From contig NC_065575.1 in NCBI RefSeq assembly GCF_937616625.2, forward strand, positions 5,153,501 to 5,217,500: a stretch of 64,000 nt of DNA. The letters are read 5' to 3'. The position numbers and the translations under genes are program-made. Each line of letters opens with the position of its first letter. Position 1 is the stretch's first letter. The notes beneath the pieces were generated by a model, which was not told the DNA's origin, ran no database searches, and was given only the letters and a program-made list of their open reading frames with translations. This DNA comes from Mercurialis annua. Taxonomy: Eukaryota > Streptophyta > Magnoliopsida > Malpighiales > Euphorbiaceae. Below, in pieces: positions 45,801-60,130 of the stretch.

Positions 45801-48537
45801 AGCACCCCCTAATAAATACTCCCAGCTAAGCTAATGCATCCAGCCAACCCTTCTATCCAATTAAAGTAAAAACAAACATATGTGGGACAAACAAAACTAA
45901 AGAGCTTGATATATGCAATAAGGCCATAAGAGAGAATAACAAGTACGAAAGACAACATAATCCATGCAACAGCCAACAATTAATTTACCAAGAGACCACC
46001 CAAACCCAGTGTTTGATCTAGTATAAATCAAAAATTATTAGTTCCATTGTCCTCTGCGAACCATGGGAAATAAAAGTACACTTGAGATTAGAGATTGAGT
46101 GCAAGTCCAAAAAACGGCAGACTCCAAACTTAAGAAAATAAAGTGAGATAAAATAAATTACCTTTCCGTGTGTAAAGTCGAACAAAAAGCCTCTGACTGT
46201 CATCTGAAAGAAAAACAAATGATTCTGCCAGCAGAAAACGTAAAAGCATTCAAAACCTGCTGACAACGAGAGTTTAGAAATACAAGAGAGATATCAATGC
46301 CAGATATTAGAGCCCTTACCCATGAAAGTTTTCTCACCATCAGTGAAAAGGTGAGGGTTGCCTCTCAAAACCTCTTGAACCAACAAACAAAAGTTCTGTT
46401 GATATTTTGTATTACTACTTTCGTAACTTTTTGCAGATTCAACTACATGAAGCATGTTTCTCCATAGACACTTAAAAGCTTCAACTTCACTATGGTCTCT
46501 ATCACCATGTGACATCACTTTGCAGCACACAACCTGAATTGGAACAGCATCAAGAGAACTTTTGGGTACAGAAATCACATGTCCCTGCAACAAATAGCAA
46601 TGAAAGTAGATGATAGTGCAAATAAGAGTCTGAATGTTATTCATTGTAATGACATCCAAAAGCTTAAGGCTAGTATAGATGTAGAGTTATGAGAGATCAG
46701 TTCACAAAAATAAGTGTACGCTAGTTACTTAAAATCTGAGACTGGCAACGGATCAAATTTATAAACTCTTATTATAGAACTCAAGCTTAAGAAGGAACAA
46801 TGAATTAAAAATGCAAAAAGACATGCATGCTAAGTTTTTGAAATGTCCTTAAAAAGCATAAATATTTCTTTTCACGTATCCCAATATATGCATGATAGAA
46901 TGTATATTTAACTCAATTCCGCTGCCTATTAATTTACCATAATTAATAGACCTCTCAACTCAACTATAGTGAGCGCCATATGGTTTGCAGATTTATAGCA
47001 CTTAATTATCAGCAAACAAGCATTAATTTAAGCAATGAGGCAGAAGACTAGAAGAAAAAACTTATAATAATAATTGCAAAAACAAAGGGGGAAGCAAGGA
47101 GGAAAATAAATAAACCATGCTGTCTTCCTGATTAGATAAGTATTTACATATAGCATTCTTTAAACTTTAATTCAAGAGGATTATACATAAGATATCTTCA
47201 GTGCACTATAAATATAACTAAGAAATGAAATGAATATAATCTCAGCTTAAAGCTTTTCTGAAACTGCAGAAGTTGATACCTCAAAGGCTAGAGAGTACTT
47301 CTCAATTAACGGAGATAAAGACTGAGCTAGTTCTCGGGGAAGGAAGCCAAGCCCTATACAGAGTGCAGAATCTTCCAAAAGAACCTGACTAAGAAGAATC
47401 GCAGAACCTGTTCAAAAGCATGCTTTTTATTAACCCAAAATCTTGGGAGAAGTAGGAAGAATACACACCTTAATTGCATTTGGGTCCTTCACATTTTCCG
47501 GGTCTCTCAAAAGACAGATTCTTTCCCCAAGGTTTACTTCCTTCTTAACACTAAACCTACGGCCGACGATGAAAGTTTCAAAAGGCGTCGCCAATATACC
47601 ATCCAAAGTTGTGGTTGAATCAAATTCAGACACACCATCTTTCAATGTCAATGAAGGAGGATCAGCATGGAAATTGGTCCTATGCCCATCAAATGATTTC
47701 TCCGCTTCACTAGACATGCCATTTTCAACAGAAATAGGTTCGATAAACAATGGCATTGCTTCACAAGGATTACTATCATCATTCTCAACAGAAATAGGCT
47801 CGATAAACAATGGTATCGCTTCACAAGGATTACTCTCATCATTTTCAACACCGGCAGCAACAGACTTAATCGAGCCAGTATCAATGTCGTTCTGTACAAC
47901 ACTACTACTTGCTTTCTGTAATTGTGAGCAAAAGTTGAGCTGATGTAAGGTGCGTTGAGTCAATTTTCGTCTTTTCCCACTAGATAGACATACATCTGGA
48001 TACAAAAAGTTTAAACACTAACATAGTTTAGCTATAAAAAATTTGTAACAATTAGAAATATTCTAACACAACACTAAGGACCCTTAATTATAGATGTAAC
48101 AATTAGAAATATTCTATTAACCATAGTAAATTAGTAATAGTGATGCTAATAGTTAAAATTAAGCAACACAAACAGATATAAATACCTAAATGCGAGTTTA
48201 TAACGGAGTCTTCGCCGCGAATTCGGGTTCCGCAAACAGGGCATGATACCCAGTCATCAGTTGTTGTTGTTGTTGTTGATACTTCATTTTGCTGAATTTG
48301 TTCATCTTCTTTAGCAGTATTGTCCTAATTCAATGAATTAGTGCACAAAACAACGCAGAATAAACACAATTACAGGAAGTTTTGGTACTGCAATTAACGG
48401 AATTTGATGAGTATTATTGTTATTGTGAAATCAAAGATAATAACTATGATTTTTACCTGAAGGAGTGTGTGACGATTGGGAAGAAAACGACGGCGTTTAC
48501 CTATCAGTCGAATCAAGCTCTCTCTTCCTGTTAACAT
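39857..48537 (-). CDS. FAN1: FAN1 homologue, structure-specific nuclease of DNA crosslink repair
   Basis: 5'-flap endo- and exonuclease acting in interstrand-crosslink repair in the nucleus. Fifteen exons: 48537-48457, 48324-48186, 47995-47469, 47384-47280, 46584-46320, 46203-46162, 45652-45578, 45491-45373, 43135-43065, 42973-42886, 42780-42640, 42564-42338, 42159-41886, 41788-41555 and 40303-39857. The phases close to 944 residues. Domains: UBZ4 finger with C55, C58, H72 and C76; HIRAN domain about 213-283 (ETFIVGRRFSVKKEV, DPNAIK); helical middle region; VRR-NUC nuclease at the end, with the GMPDL Asp (D888) and EVKGP (E906, K908). All expected catalytic residues are present. The start MLTGRESLIRLIGKRRR matches plant FAN1. 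An intron of 2.2 kb (43136-45372) holds a strong hairpin. For exon 4 I chose the acceptor giving VLLEDSALCIGLGF; an upstream AG exists but breaks the HIRAN fold. Confidence 0.95.
43819..43905. repeat. Inverted repeat with polypyrimidine/polypurine arms
   Basis: The left arm starts GGAATATTCTCCCCCTCCCC and continues with CTCCCT repeats. The right arm is GGGGGAGGGGGAGGGGAG then AATATTCC. The loop is roughly GATATATCTGATATAAG. The right arm has G-runs that could form a G-quadruplex. It lies inside the large FAN1 intron. Confidence 0.85.
47727..47846 (-). repeat. 60-bp in-frame tandem duplication in FAN1 exon 3
   Basis: Encodes two consecutive 20-residue units, ENDESNPCEAIPLFIEPISV and ENDDSNPCEAMPLFIEPISV (residues 124-163). 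They lie in the linker between the UBZ finger and the HIRAN domain. Confidence 0.9.
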
Positions 48538-48674
48538 TTATTTTTGCGAGAAAGGAAGTAGAACTGTAGAAACGTATTTGGCGGGGATGCAACCAAATGA
48601 AGAGGCTGGAGGGAAATAATGCGAAGGGGCTTGTGAGTTTTTTTTTTTTTTTTTTTTTAAGTCCATAAATAAAA

Positions 48675-49178
48675 GGCCTAATCACTCAAAAACCCCTCAC
48701 CTTTAAACATTTTTTCAATTCCACCCCGATGTTGAAAATTTGTCAATTTTACTCACTTTTAAATTTTCCGTTTCCAATTGTACCCCAATATTTTAATTTT
48801 TATTATTTTTTTTACTTAAATGATGAAATCATTCAATTAATTAAGTCTAAACATGAAATTAAATTCTTTTTTATTCAAAAAAGTACAAATAAGTATTTTA
48901 TTTTTAAAAACTAACTAAAAACCATAATCAAATTAACACTAATTTAAATTCTTAATTAATTTAACTAAATTTAAATAAATTTTAAAAATATACAATTAAT
49001 ATATGCGAGACATGGAGAATGTTTTAAACAAATTTTCAAACGCAAAAGACGTTAATTTAATTTTTCAGGGTACAATTGAAACACAAAAATGCAAAATAAG
49101 GTAAAATTGACAAATTTTCAACGTCAGGGTATGATTGAAAAGGGGCTAAAAGTTCGGGGTTTTTTAAGACATTAGCCC
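48675..49178. mobile_element. Mutator-type MITE (504 bp)
   Basis: Perfect 9-bp duplication TAAATAAAA at 48666-48674 and 49179-49187. The ends are GGCCTAATCACTCAAAAAC and, on the reverse strand, GGGCTAATGTCTTAAAAAAC. Long inner arms resemble those of 23905-24274 (AATTTGTCAATTTTAC, GGGGCTAAAAG). No coding capacity. It sits about 140 bases upstream of the FAN1 start. Confidence 0.9.
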
Positions 49179-49187
49179 TAAATAAAA

Positions 49188-50096
49188 TTATAATAATTTC
49201 GAAACAGTTACAAATGTAAGAAATTTTAGAAATTACTGAACCATTTTCGATGATTTGATATAAATTTGGTATTATGCGCTGGAGTATATATAGTCTGAAT
49301 CGTAGATTGTCTTATAAAAATAAAAAATAAATTAAAAATTGTTTTATTAATCAACAACAAGTGCGACTAGAAAGTCGTCTTAGTTAACGTCGAACAATAC
49401 AAGCAATGTGTACTTTATGCTTGGTGTTCTTTTATATTAAAATCAAATAATGTTATTTTTGAATTTTATTAGCATTAAAATTAAAACATCTAATTAATTT
49501 TGAATTTAAATAAACAGATACCAAATTGTTTTTTTTTTAATTTTATGATGGATAATGTAAATAACACTAGTTTAATATGTAGATAACCTAGCTATATATA
49601 AATATTCAAAAAAAAATCTAGCTATATATAAAGGTTATGGTCCCCAAATCAAGTTGTTGGTTATTTTATTCTACTTTCTATCATCGGAAAGAAATAAAAG
49701 ACCGCTTGTAGATCTGAAAGACTAATTCATATTTAGATTATTCTTTTTATATGACGGATTTCAATGTGCTTCTACTTTCATTATTTATCTACTTCTTCAT
49801 AATTTGACATGAACTTTAGTAATGAGTTTGATTTCTTTATACTAGGACTAGATCAAACATGGAGAAATAGTGATATTAGAATCAAGAACAATAGTATAAA
49901 TGACAAAAAGAACAAGAGTGAATTGCATATGAAAAAAGAGGTAATTAAGAACTGAAATCAAAAATTCAGTTTTTAATGCTCACTTTGCTAGAAGCTTTAT
50001 CTAATCTAATCATGGTTATCAATTAAGGTTTGACATTGTTGGCAAAGTTTAAAGCACATAGCAATCATCAATAGAACAAAAAAAAGGCAAAAAAAA
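49188..50096. other. Intergenic, no gene seen
   Basis: AT-rich spacer between two MITEs. Nothing identifiable was found. Confidence 0.4.
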
Positions 50097-50098
50097 TA

Positions 50099-50394
50099 CT
50101 CCCTCCGTCCCACTCTAATTGACAAAATATGGAGTTTTTGGTGTCCCATTCTAATTGACAAAACTAACATAACTATAATTTTTTCATTTAACTTTCCATC
50201 TTTACCCTCATTTAAATTTAAACTTTTTATGAAAAGATGGTGAATATTTAATGAGAATTTGACTAATATACTAATAGCATTAATTAGCTTCATTATCAAT
50301 AGAGGGGTATAGAAGTAATTATCTATGTCATTTATTAGTTTGTATTGGTTATTGTAGTTTAGTTATTTTGTCAATTAGAGTGGGACGGAGGAAG
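50099..50394. mobile_element. Stowaway-type MITE (296 bp)
   Basis: The ends CTCCCTCCGTCCCACTCTAA and (reverse strand) CTTCCTCCGTCCCACTCTAA pair over about 30 bases. TA flanks it on both sides (50097-50098, 50395-50396). Confidence 0.9.
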
Positions 50395-50396
50395 TA

Positions 50397-52014
50397 TTTT
50401 TCTTCAAGAACTATATAGTTTGATGAGTTTTTTCATAACAAAAATAAAATTGATGATTTTTTTTTGTCAAACTACTTATTTCAATTAAGGAATAAAATTA
50501 TGTCTAGACCCAAGTTTCCCATGCATACTTGCTCAATAGTGAGAACCTCACTAAAAAATTCTCAAGCTTTTTTTGGTTCGGGAGCAAGGGTACTATTGGC
50601 GACCCAAATTTTGTAAAATATCATAATAGTTTTCAAAGTTTTTCTAAGAAAATATTTTAAATATCTTGACCCCTCTGAATAAATTAGAACGCAATTTTAA
50701 CAAAAATTTACAAAAAATTATGAAACAAAACACAATAAGTCTTTGTTAAACTATTTAAAAATAATGTAAATGCAAAGCCAACTTATTCTTTACTTTATGA
50801 TAAAATATTTAATTATATTCTCAGCTATAATGAAATTAATAAATATATTATTAGTAGAAAGATTGACAATATGGTATAGTAATTTCATATTTTGAATCAA
50901 TTATATCAAAGAAATAAATTGAAAAATTGAAAGGTTTAATTTATAGAAATAAGATATCATTCAATATTTTAGGTTATTTTTACGACAAAATAGTCCATAT
51001 TCGGTGAAAAAATTCATAAAGTTTTTGGTAAGAATAAAAAAGTTAACAACATCAAAATTTAAATTAAATTGTTAGGTAATTTTTCAAAGTTTATAAATTT
51101 TTTGCAATTACAAATTAATCTATCATAAATATAAATCAAACAAATAAAATTTGTTTTATTTCATCAATGAGACCCTTCATCTTTTTTATTTGATGTCTAA
51201 ACATAAATGATATTAATTATAAAATTATTAGACCAAACTATCAATATAATATTAATTTGTACAAACTACTTTATTAATTTTTTATTTTTTATAATAAATT
51301 TGTTAATTTTTATAGTTATTATTTATGAGTGTATAATTTAAATTTAAATATTTTGAACTTATTTATAAGTTTTAAATTTTTATAAACTATTTATTTAATT
51401 TATTTAATAAAGAACAAACAAAATTTTATAAAATAATATAATAAAATAATTTATTTAGCTTTTTTAATTTAGAACTATTTGTTTTTGCAATTTACATTTC
51501 TCCTTTCTTCTTCTGCCTCACATGGAAGTATAAAATGTAAAGCAAATTACTATGAGACTCCACCTATATTACAATTAACAGGTTCATCCCTTTATTTGAA
51601 AATTCTATTTAATAATCCCTTAGTTTCAAATTTGTTAACTATAAGATTATTTTGTTAATTTGAGTTCCAAATCATTAACGGAATTGAAAGTGAAATACCA
51701 AATCGTTAGAAAATGAGATACCAAATCATTTAAAAGTGAGGTATTAAATCGTTTAACAAAATTAAAAATGAGGGAGCAAACTGTTAATTGACGGAGAAGT
51801 CTAATAGTTGACAGAAATAAAATTGAGGACCATTAAATAAGATTTTAAAACAAGGGATAACTAGGAGGCCTCAGCGTAATTTGCTTTAAAATATACTATA
51901 CTAGAACATTGATAGCATTTGTAATAAGGCAAGATACAATTCTTTTGCTCTTTAACTTGAATCCCACATTTAAAATTTTCTTTTTTCCAACTATATCAGA
52001 AAATGTGTACAAGG

Positions 52015-52015
<1 letters not shown>
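50397..52015. other. Intergenic, no gene seen
   Basis: Highly AT-rich spacer. A patch at about 51640-51790 repeats motifs such as ACCAAATCRTTA several times. No gene is supported. Confidence 0.4.

Positions 52016-52017
<2 letters not shown>

Positions 52018-52096
<79 letters not shown>
52018..52096. repeat. (TA)n microsatellite
   Basis: About 39 uninterrupted TA units, 315 bases beyond the stop codon of the augmin gene. Its length is likely to vary between individuals. Confidence 0.95.
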
Positions 52097-52098
<2 letters not shown>

Positions 52099-52411
52099 CT
52101 GAAATTAAATAAGTTCATTAAATAGAGACTAGAAAAAAGAGTACACAATAAAAAAAATAGAAGCAAAATGAAATTATACATGAATAAAATCTTTTCCTAA
52201 CCACACACATTTTGCTCTCGTACACTGAACTTGAGTTGATGAACATACAACAAAGGTGATAATAACAACCATCTCAGTCATACCAGAATTGACAGATAAA
52301 ATATGATTAAGGTAATGCAGTATAATACAATATAATACATCTAATGCAATGAGAATATTGTACATAAAATTTCAGCGAGAAAAAAAAAATAGTAGTCATT
52401 TTGAGGACTTA

Positions 52412-55117
<2,706 letters not shown>

Positions 55118-55520
55118 CGTTGGTTTTAGTTTTTCTTGTTTTATGCAGTGTTGTTGATTATCAGTTGATGGAGAATCCTTTAGTTGATTAGTATTTTTGA
55201 AGGGAAGTTTAGTCTTTACTTCAAAAATAAAACTATTTGTAATTTTTATCTCGTGAAAAAATTATAAAAAATATCTTACGTTTTTTTCAGATTTATATTT
55301 TTGATATATATATTTAAAATAACTAATTTCACATTGCTATGCACGTGGCTCATAACGTAAATCGTCGATTTATATATTAATTAAATTTATTATAATTATA
55401 TTAATATTATATTATTTATAATTAACATCAAATTGATTAGAATTTTTATTATAAATAAATAAATTTTTAAAATTTTTAAAATTAATTAGCATTAATAATA
55501 TTTATTTATAGTTTATTATA

Positions 55521-55842
55521 GGGTTAATTCCATAAAAAGTCACGATCTTTACTCGAATTTTCATTTTAAATCACGAGTTTTAAAAATTGTCATATAAAAC
55601 CATGACCTTTCATTTTTTTTCCAAATTTATCACCAAATCAATTTTCTGTGTATTTTTGATGATGTGGCCACCATAATCCGGCAGACTTGAAAAAAAAATG
55701 AAAGGTAAAATTCACCGGAAAAAATAGTCGGTGATAGATTTAAAAGAAAAATGAAAGGTTATGATTTTTTATGGCAATTTTTAAAAGCCGTGATTAAAAT
55801 GAAAACTTGTGTAAATGTCGTGACTTTTTATGGAATCAACCC
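55521..55842. mobile_element. Mutator-type MITE (322 bp)
   Basis: Perfect 9-bp duplication TTTATTATA at 55512-55520 and 55843-55851. The inverted ends are GGGTTAATTCCATAAAAAGT and GGGTTGATTCCATAAAAAGT. Inner arms pair over about 100 bases (ACGAGTTTTAAAAATTG against ACGGCTTTTAAAAATTG). There is no coding capacity. Confidence 0.88.
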
Positions 55843-56038
55843 TTTATTATAACGGCGTATATAAACAATTGATATTAAATTGGTTAGAATGTTTTTTAAT
55901 TAGAAAAGGTATTTATGACTATACCAGTATATTTAAAATTTCTTTGTTCAATAGAATAATACAATTTTGTTTTTTCAAATAGAACTTAATTTATTTTTAT
56001 TTAAATAGAACTCTATCTTTAATAACGAAATGAGTATA

Positions 56039-56095
56039 TTTTATCATCCTACATAATTACACACCACAAAAGTCAGTTTAACCGACCACGCGATG
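56039..56095 (-). repeat. Copied fragment of augmin-gene intron 2 / exon 3 border
   Basis: TTATCATCCTACA...ACACCACAAAAGTCAGTTTAA, then a GACCA.GCGAT motif, matches 54642-54698 with a few substitutions. The copy abuts the gypsy remnant that begins just to the right. Confidence 0.8.
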
Positions 56096-56102
56096 TGCGG
56101 AT

Positions 56103-58420
56103 CTATTCCAACAAAATCTGAGACTTTGGAGGCGAATGCTCGATATTTCTTTTTAGCATAACTGTGATTTCTTCTTCAATTTGGAGGATCATTCCGACTC
56201 CCAAGTTCATTTTCTTCTCCTCATTAAGCTCTAATTTCTTCATCTCGCCCTCTGGGGTGGTTTCTTTTTCTTCAATATCATGGTTTACAGTAACGATTCC
56301 TTTTCTAGTAGATATCTTCATTGTGAGAGCTTTTATGCTTGTTATAGCCGCTGAGTCATGGAGGAATGGCCTCCCCAGGATTGCATTGTATGGTAGATCG
56401 ATATCCATGATGCTAAATCGTGTTGGTAACTCCTCGTCTCTTCTTTCCCTTCCTAATTTAATATCACGAATGATTGTTCCCATTAGCCTAATGATGGATC
56501 CACCAAACCCAGTTATTGGGATAGTGTTGGCAAATAATCGCAAGTGTACGATATCGCGCAAGTAACATAATTTGGAAGACCAAGTATCGATCCCACAGAG
56601 ACAATGGACTTAATCACTAATTTCAAATATTCTTTAATCAGTTAGCTAGAAAAATCAATAAGATTTTATAATTTAATTAAAATAATATAAACTGAAAACA
56701 AATAATAAAATAGGGTTTAAAACAATAAGATTAAAAAGTTTAAGGATTGATAATCCCAAATAAATAAGTAAAATTATGGAATAGGATTTCTTAGTGATTT
56801 TATCGCGAATCGAGCTATTCTAAAGCACCAAATCCCGCTCTCTCAAGCCTCAAAGATTCAAATAAAATCACAACTTAATTAAATAATCAATTATTAACTT
56901 GCTCTCACAATATTAAAACTGAATTAAATAATCAAATTATAATTATGAAGCAAACTCAACGACTACCTAAATTCCAACCCGCTCTCACGGCGTTTTTCTC
57001 TAAGTTCTTAATTACCTATGTCTATTTAATTAACAATCTCTCAATTAGTTAACTAAACACAAACTCATGAACTAAGTAGCTAATTTAATCCAAACAATAA
57101 GATTAATAATTAAGACACGAATTAACACTAATCCATCCAATTCAAGTAATTACCAATTTATAAGTTCATATCAACCCTCGAACAAGGGTTTTAGTCACTC
57201 ATATTAAAACTGAAACAAAACAAGAAGGATGATTAAGAAGAAAGCATAATTAAACAATACATATCGGAGTTGTCAATTTCGGAAAGAATCGTCTTGATTA
57301 AGCTTGAAATCTTCAACAATCGTCTTGTAGAAACTAATTATAAACTACTTATAAACTGCTGGAAAAAACTAAACTAAAAGCTATTTAATGAAAATTAAAT
57401 TATAATTAATGAATTATAATGTCTAATCTATTGATTGATTTATTAATTAATGCTATTACAATGCCTTTATAGAGTGGAGGTAGTTTTGGAGTCTTCAAAT
57501 TCGTTTTGTAAATCAAATTTGTAATAGAAGTTTCGGTTGGAGTCGAAGTAGGAGAAATATCCAAATTCAACTCTGATACAACCCTTTTTTGCATGTCTCG
57601 TTCGAGACAATGCATGTCTCGTTTGAGAGATGCCTCAAATTGAAGTTTTGAAGCAAATTTCGTACGAAAAAGCTGTCACTGAGCTAAATTTCGAAGGTCT
57701 CGTTCGAGACCTTAAATTCTCGTTCGAGACATGATTCCACCTGCAAAACTACCAACTTCAAAACTTCATAACTCGATGTAGAAAATTCCAAATGAGTCGG
57801 TTCTTGAACCGTTGAAAAGTTTAGGATGTCTACTTTATTTCTTATGAAGAACATAAAGTCATTTGAAATCTTTAAATGCAAAATTATCAATGAATGTGTC
57901 GGGGTCAGATTTTCATGTGTGCAAATGTGCTTTTTTCATTCCCAAACTTCACGACTTCGATCTAATCCACGATTTATACTCTTTATCGCTCAAAATGTTC
58001 CATAATCACTAAATAATCCCTGAAACACTAACACACACCATAAAGCATAAAAACACTAAATAATGTAAGAATAATACGATAAAAGCGATTAAAGACGCTT
58101 AGAAACGACTCGGAATATAGGAGTAATTTTACTCCTATTAGATAGCGTTCCTTTGTAGTTATGCAGAGACTCTTCCGAGGCTTTCGTAAGCTCTCTTTGT
58201 CATTAAATTATTTGCGATCCCTGCATCAATCAATATCCCCTCAACATTCTTGTGCTCGATGATCATGCCTACAACTAGAGCCTCGTTATGTGTCTCGGTA
58301 ATTCTTTCGAAGTCTTCATCGTCGAATGTTACCGGTGGTGGTATTCTGGGTTCCTGAATCTTCTGTTTCTTCTTCGGCGGGTAACGCGGTGTGCTACTTA
58401 CTACACTAGACTACTGCGGA
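56103..58420 (-). mobile_element. Ty3/gypsy protease-region remnant, split by a nested insertion
   Basis: Read on the minus strand from about 58420, an open stretch gives PPPVTFDDEDFERITETHNE, then LIDAGIANNLMTKRAYESLG, a decayed retropepsin in which the usual D-T/S-G becomes DAG. After the insertion (56529-58140) the frame resumes at 56561-56103 with ITGFGGSIIRLMGTIIRDIK and YNAILGRPFLHDSAAITSIK, the conserved second half of plant gypsy proteases. No LTRs, polymerase or integrase were found nearby. This is a broken relic. Confidence 0.8.
56529..58140. mobile_element. Unclassified 1.6-kb insertion in the gypsy relic
   Basis: The protease frame is interrupted exactly here. GATAGTGTT (56520-56528) and GATAGCGTT (58141-58149) look like a 9-bp target duplication with one change. 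The left end holds CGCAAGTGTACGATATCGCG and AAGTATCGATCCCACAGAGA. The right end has a short hairpin (GGAGTAATTTTACTCC). No long terminal inverted repeats and no convincing coding frame were found. Confidence 0.6.
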
Positions 58421-58629
58421 TAACTACTATTGCAGCGCTACTGAACAAAGTAGATAAAATACCACAATTCAGACGAGGAGACTCAGAGAAGCAAATAAAG
58501 TGAAGTCTCGTCCAAATAGACATGTAACGAATCTAAAAAATAATTCCACAACGTTGGTCAGATATACTGGTGAGTTCTTGTCGTTACAAATAAATATTAC
58601 ATAAAGTTAAAAATGTTTTATATTTAAAA

Positions 58630-59306
58630 GGCAAAAGGTCTGAAAAACTACCTACCTTTTAATTTTTTTTCAATAGCACCCTCACCTTGTAATTTTTTTA
58701 ATAGCACACTATTTCGTATTTTTCGATTTCAATAGCACCCTAAATTTCAAAAAAAAAAATGATTGTATTATTATAAAGATTAAACTTTTTAAAACAATTA
58801 AATTTAAGGGTCATTTTATACTTTTTTCTATTTGGACAAATTCAAATAAATCCCTTAACTTGAAAACCTTTCAAAAAAAATCTAAAGAAATAAATAAATA
58901 TATTTATAATTTAATTTAAAATTAAAAAGAAAAACCAAACCCGCTCCGGAGGAAGACGAACAACTCGTCTTCATCGGAAGACCAGCAGCTCGCTGGTCTT
59001 TCTCCATGGAAGACGAGCAGCTCGTCTCCGGATTTGGCCACGAGTCTAATTTAATTAGATATTTATTCATATTTTTTTTTATTTTGTGAAGAAGAGGGCG
59101 TTTATGTATAATTTAAAATATTGTAGAATATTTAGAACTTATGATATATTTTTTTTTGAATATTAACCAAATGAAAAAATTTCAATTTGATGCTTTAGAG
59201 TGCTATTGAAACCGAAAAATACGAAATAGAGTGCTATTGAAAAAATTACAAGGTCAGAGTGCTATTGAAAAAAATGAAAGGTGGGCAGTTTTTCAGCCCT
59301 TTTGCC
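58630..59306. mobile_element. Mutator-type MITE with GC-rich palindromic core (677 bp)
   Basis: Perfect 9-bp duplication TATTTAAAA at 58621-58629 and 59307-59315. The ends are GGCAAAAGGTCTGAAAAACT and, on the reverse strand, GGCAAAAGGGCTGAAAAACT. The arms run inward for over 100 bases (GAGTGCTATTGAAA-type motifs). The core at about 58930-59045 is GC-rich and palindromic (GAAGACGAGCAGCTCGTCTC, GACCAGCAGCTCGCTGGTC), like the core of 3347-4035. Confidence 0.9.
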
Positions 59307-59516
59307 TATTTAAAATAACTTTATGTATTTTCGAAAATCTTTGAAAACATTTTAAAAACAATTGAAGCTTGAACTCGCACATAACATATTTCGACAAAGA
59401 CATTTCATATCACTAAAAGTCAACCATTCACTTTGACTTTTATGTCGAAAACACAATTCTCAATTTCATCCATCTAATATTGATGCAAAACTAACCAAAA
59501 TAATCATAACATCTAG

Positions 59517-60125
59517 GACCGATAGTATAACTAATAGATGCAACATATACATATCATACATAATCTTATGGGACTGATAGCACAGCCAATTAATCAATCA
59601 TATTTATCCGAGACCGATAGCACAGCCAACCGGTCAACATATTCACCTGAGACCGATAGCACAGCCAACCGATCTAGCATACACACACAATATTATGGGA
59701 CCGATAGCACAGCCAACCGGTCAACCATATTCACCTGAGACCGATAGCACAGCCAACCGATCTAACATACACACACAAAATATTATGGGACCGATAGCAC
59801 AGCCGACCGATCAACCATATTCACGCCAACCGATCTTTCCTAATCGCCTGAGACCGAAAGCACAACCAACCGATCTTTCCTAATCGCACGAGACCGATAG
59901 CACAACCAATAGATCTTTCCTAATCGCCTGAGACCGATAGAACAACCAACCGATCTTTCCTAATCGCCTGAGACCGATAGCACAGCCAACCGATCTTTCC
60001 TAATCACCTGAGACCGATAGCACAACCAACCGATCTTTCTAATCACATAACATCGATAGCGACGCCAACCAATGAAATATACATTCATAACCTGACATCG
60101 ATAGCACATTCAACCGATGTAACTT
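59517..60125 (+). repeat. Minisatellite, unit about 40 bp, around 14 copies
   Basis: Repeats of GAGACCGATAGCACAGCCAA followed by CCGATC and a variable AT-rich tail. Two sub-types occur: an early one with tails such as ATATTCACCT, and a later one (59830-60040) with CTTTCCTAATCGCCT at a strict 40-bp step. The end copies (59518, 60049, 60095) are more diverged. No protein role is apparent, although one frame stays open over a few units. Confidence 0.9.
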
Positions 60126-60130
60126 ATTCA

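Noticed and set aside
47443..47943. 166-residue frame antisense to FAN1 exon 3
   Set aside because: Shadow of the coding strand, lengthened by the 60-bp duplication.
51909..52181. Tyr-Ile repeat proteins on both strands
   Set aside because: Pure translation of the (TA)n tract.
58121..58140. Helitron 3' end
   Set aside because: A short hairpin is present, but the required CTRR end and A/T insertion site are not.
59538..59883. Open frames across the minisatellite
   Set aside because: They arise from repetition of a unit whose length is not a fixed multiple of three. Composition follows the repeat and no start context or homology is seen.
59517..60125. CRISPR-like array
   Set aside because: The regular repeats are about 40 bp in total with near-identical tails, not unique spacers. 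The genome is a plant, so this is a minisatellite.
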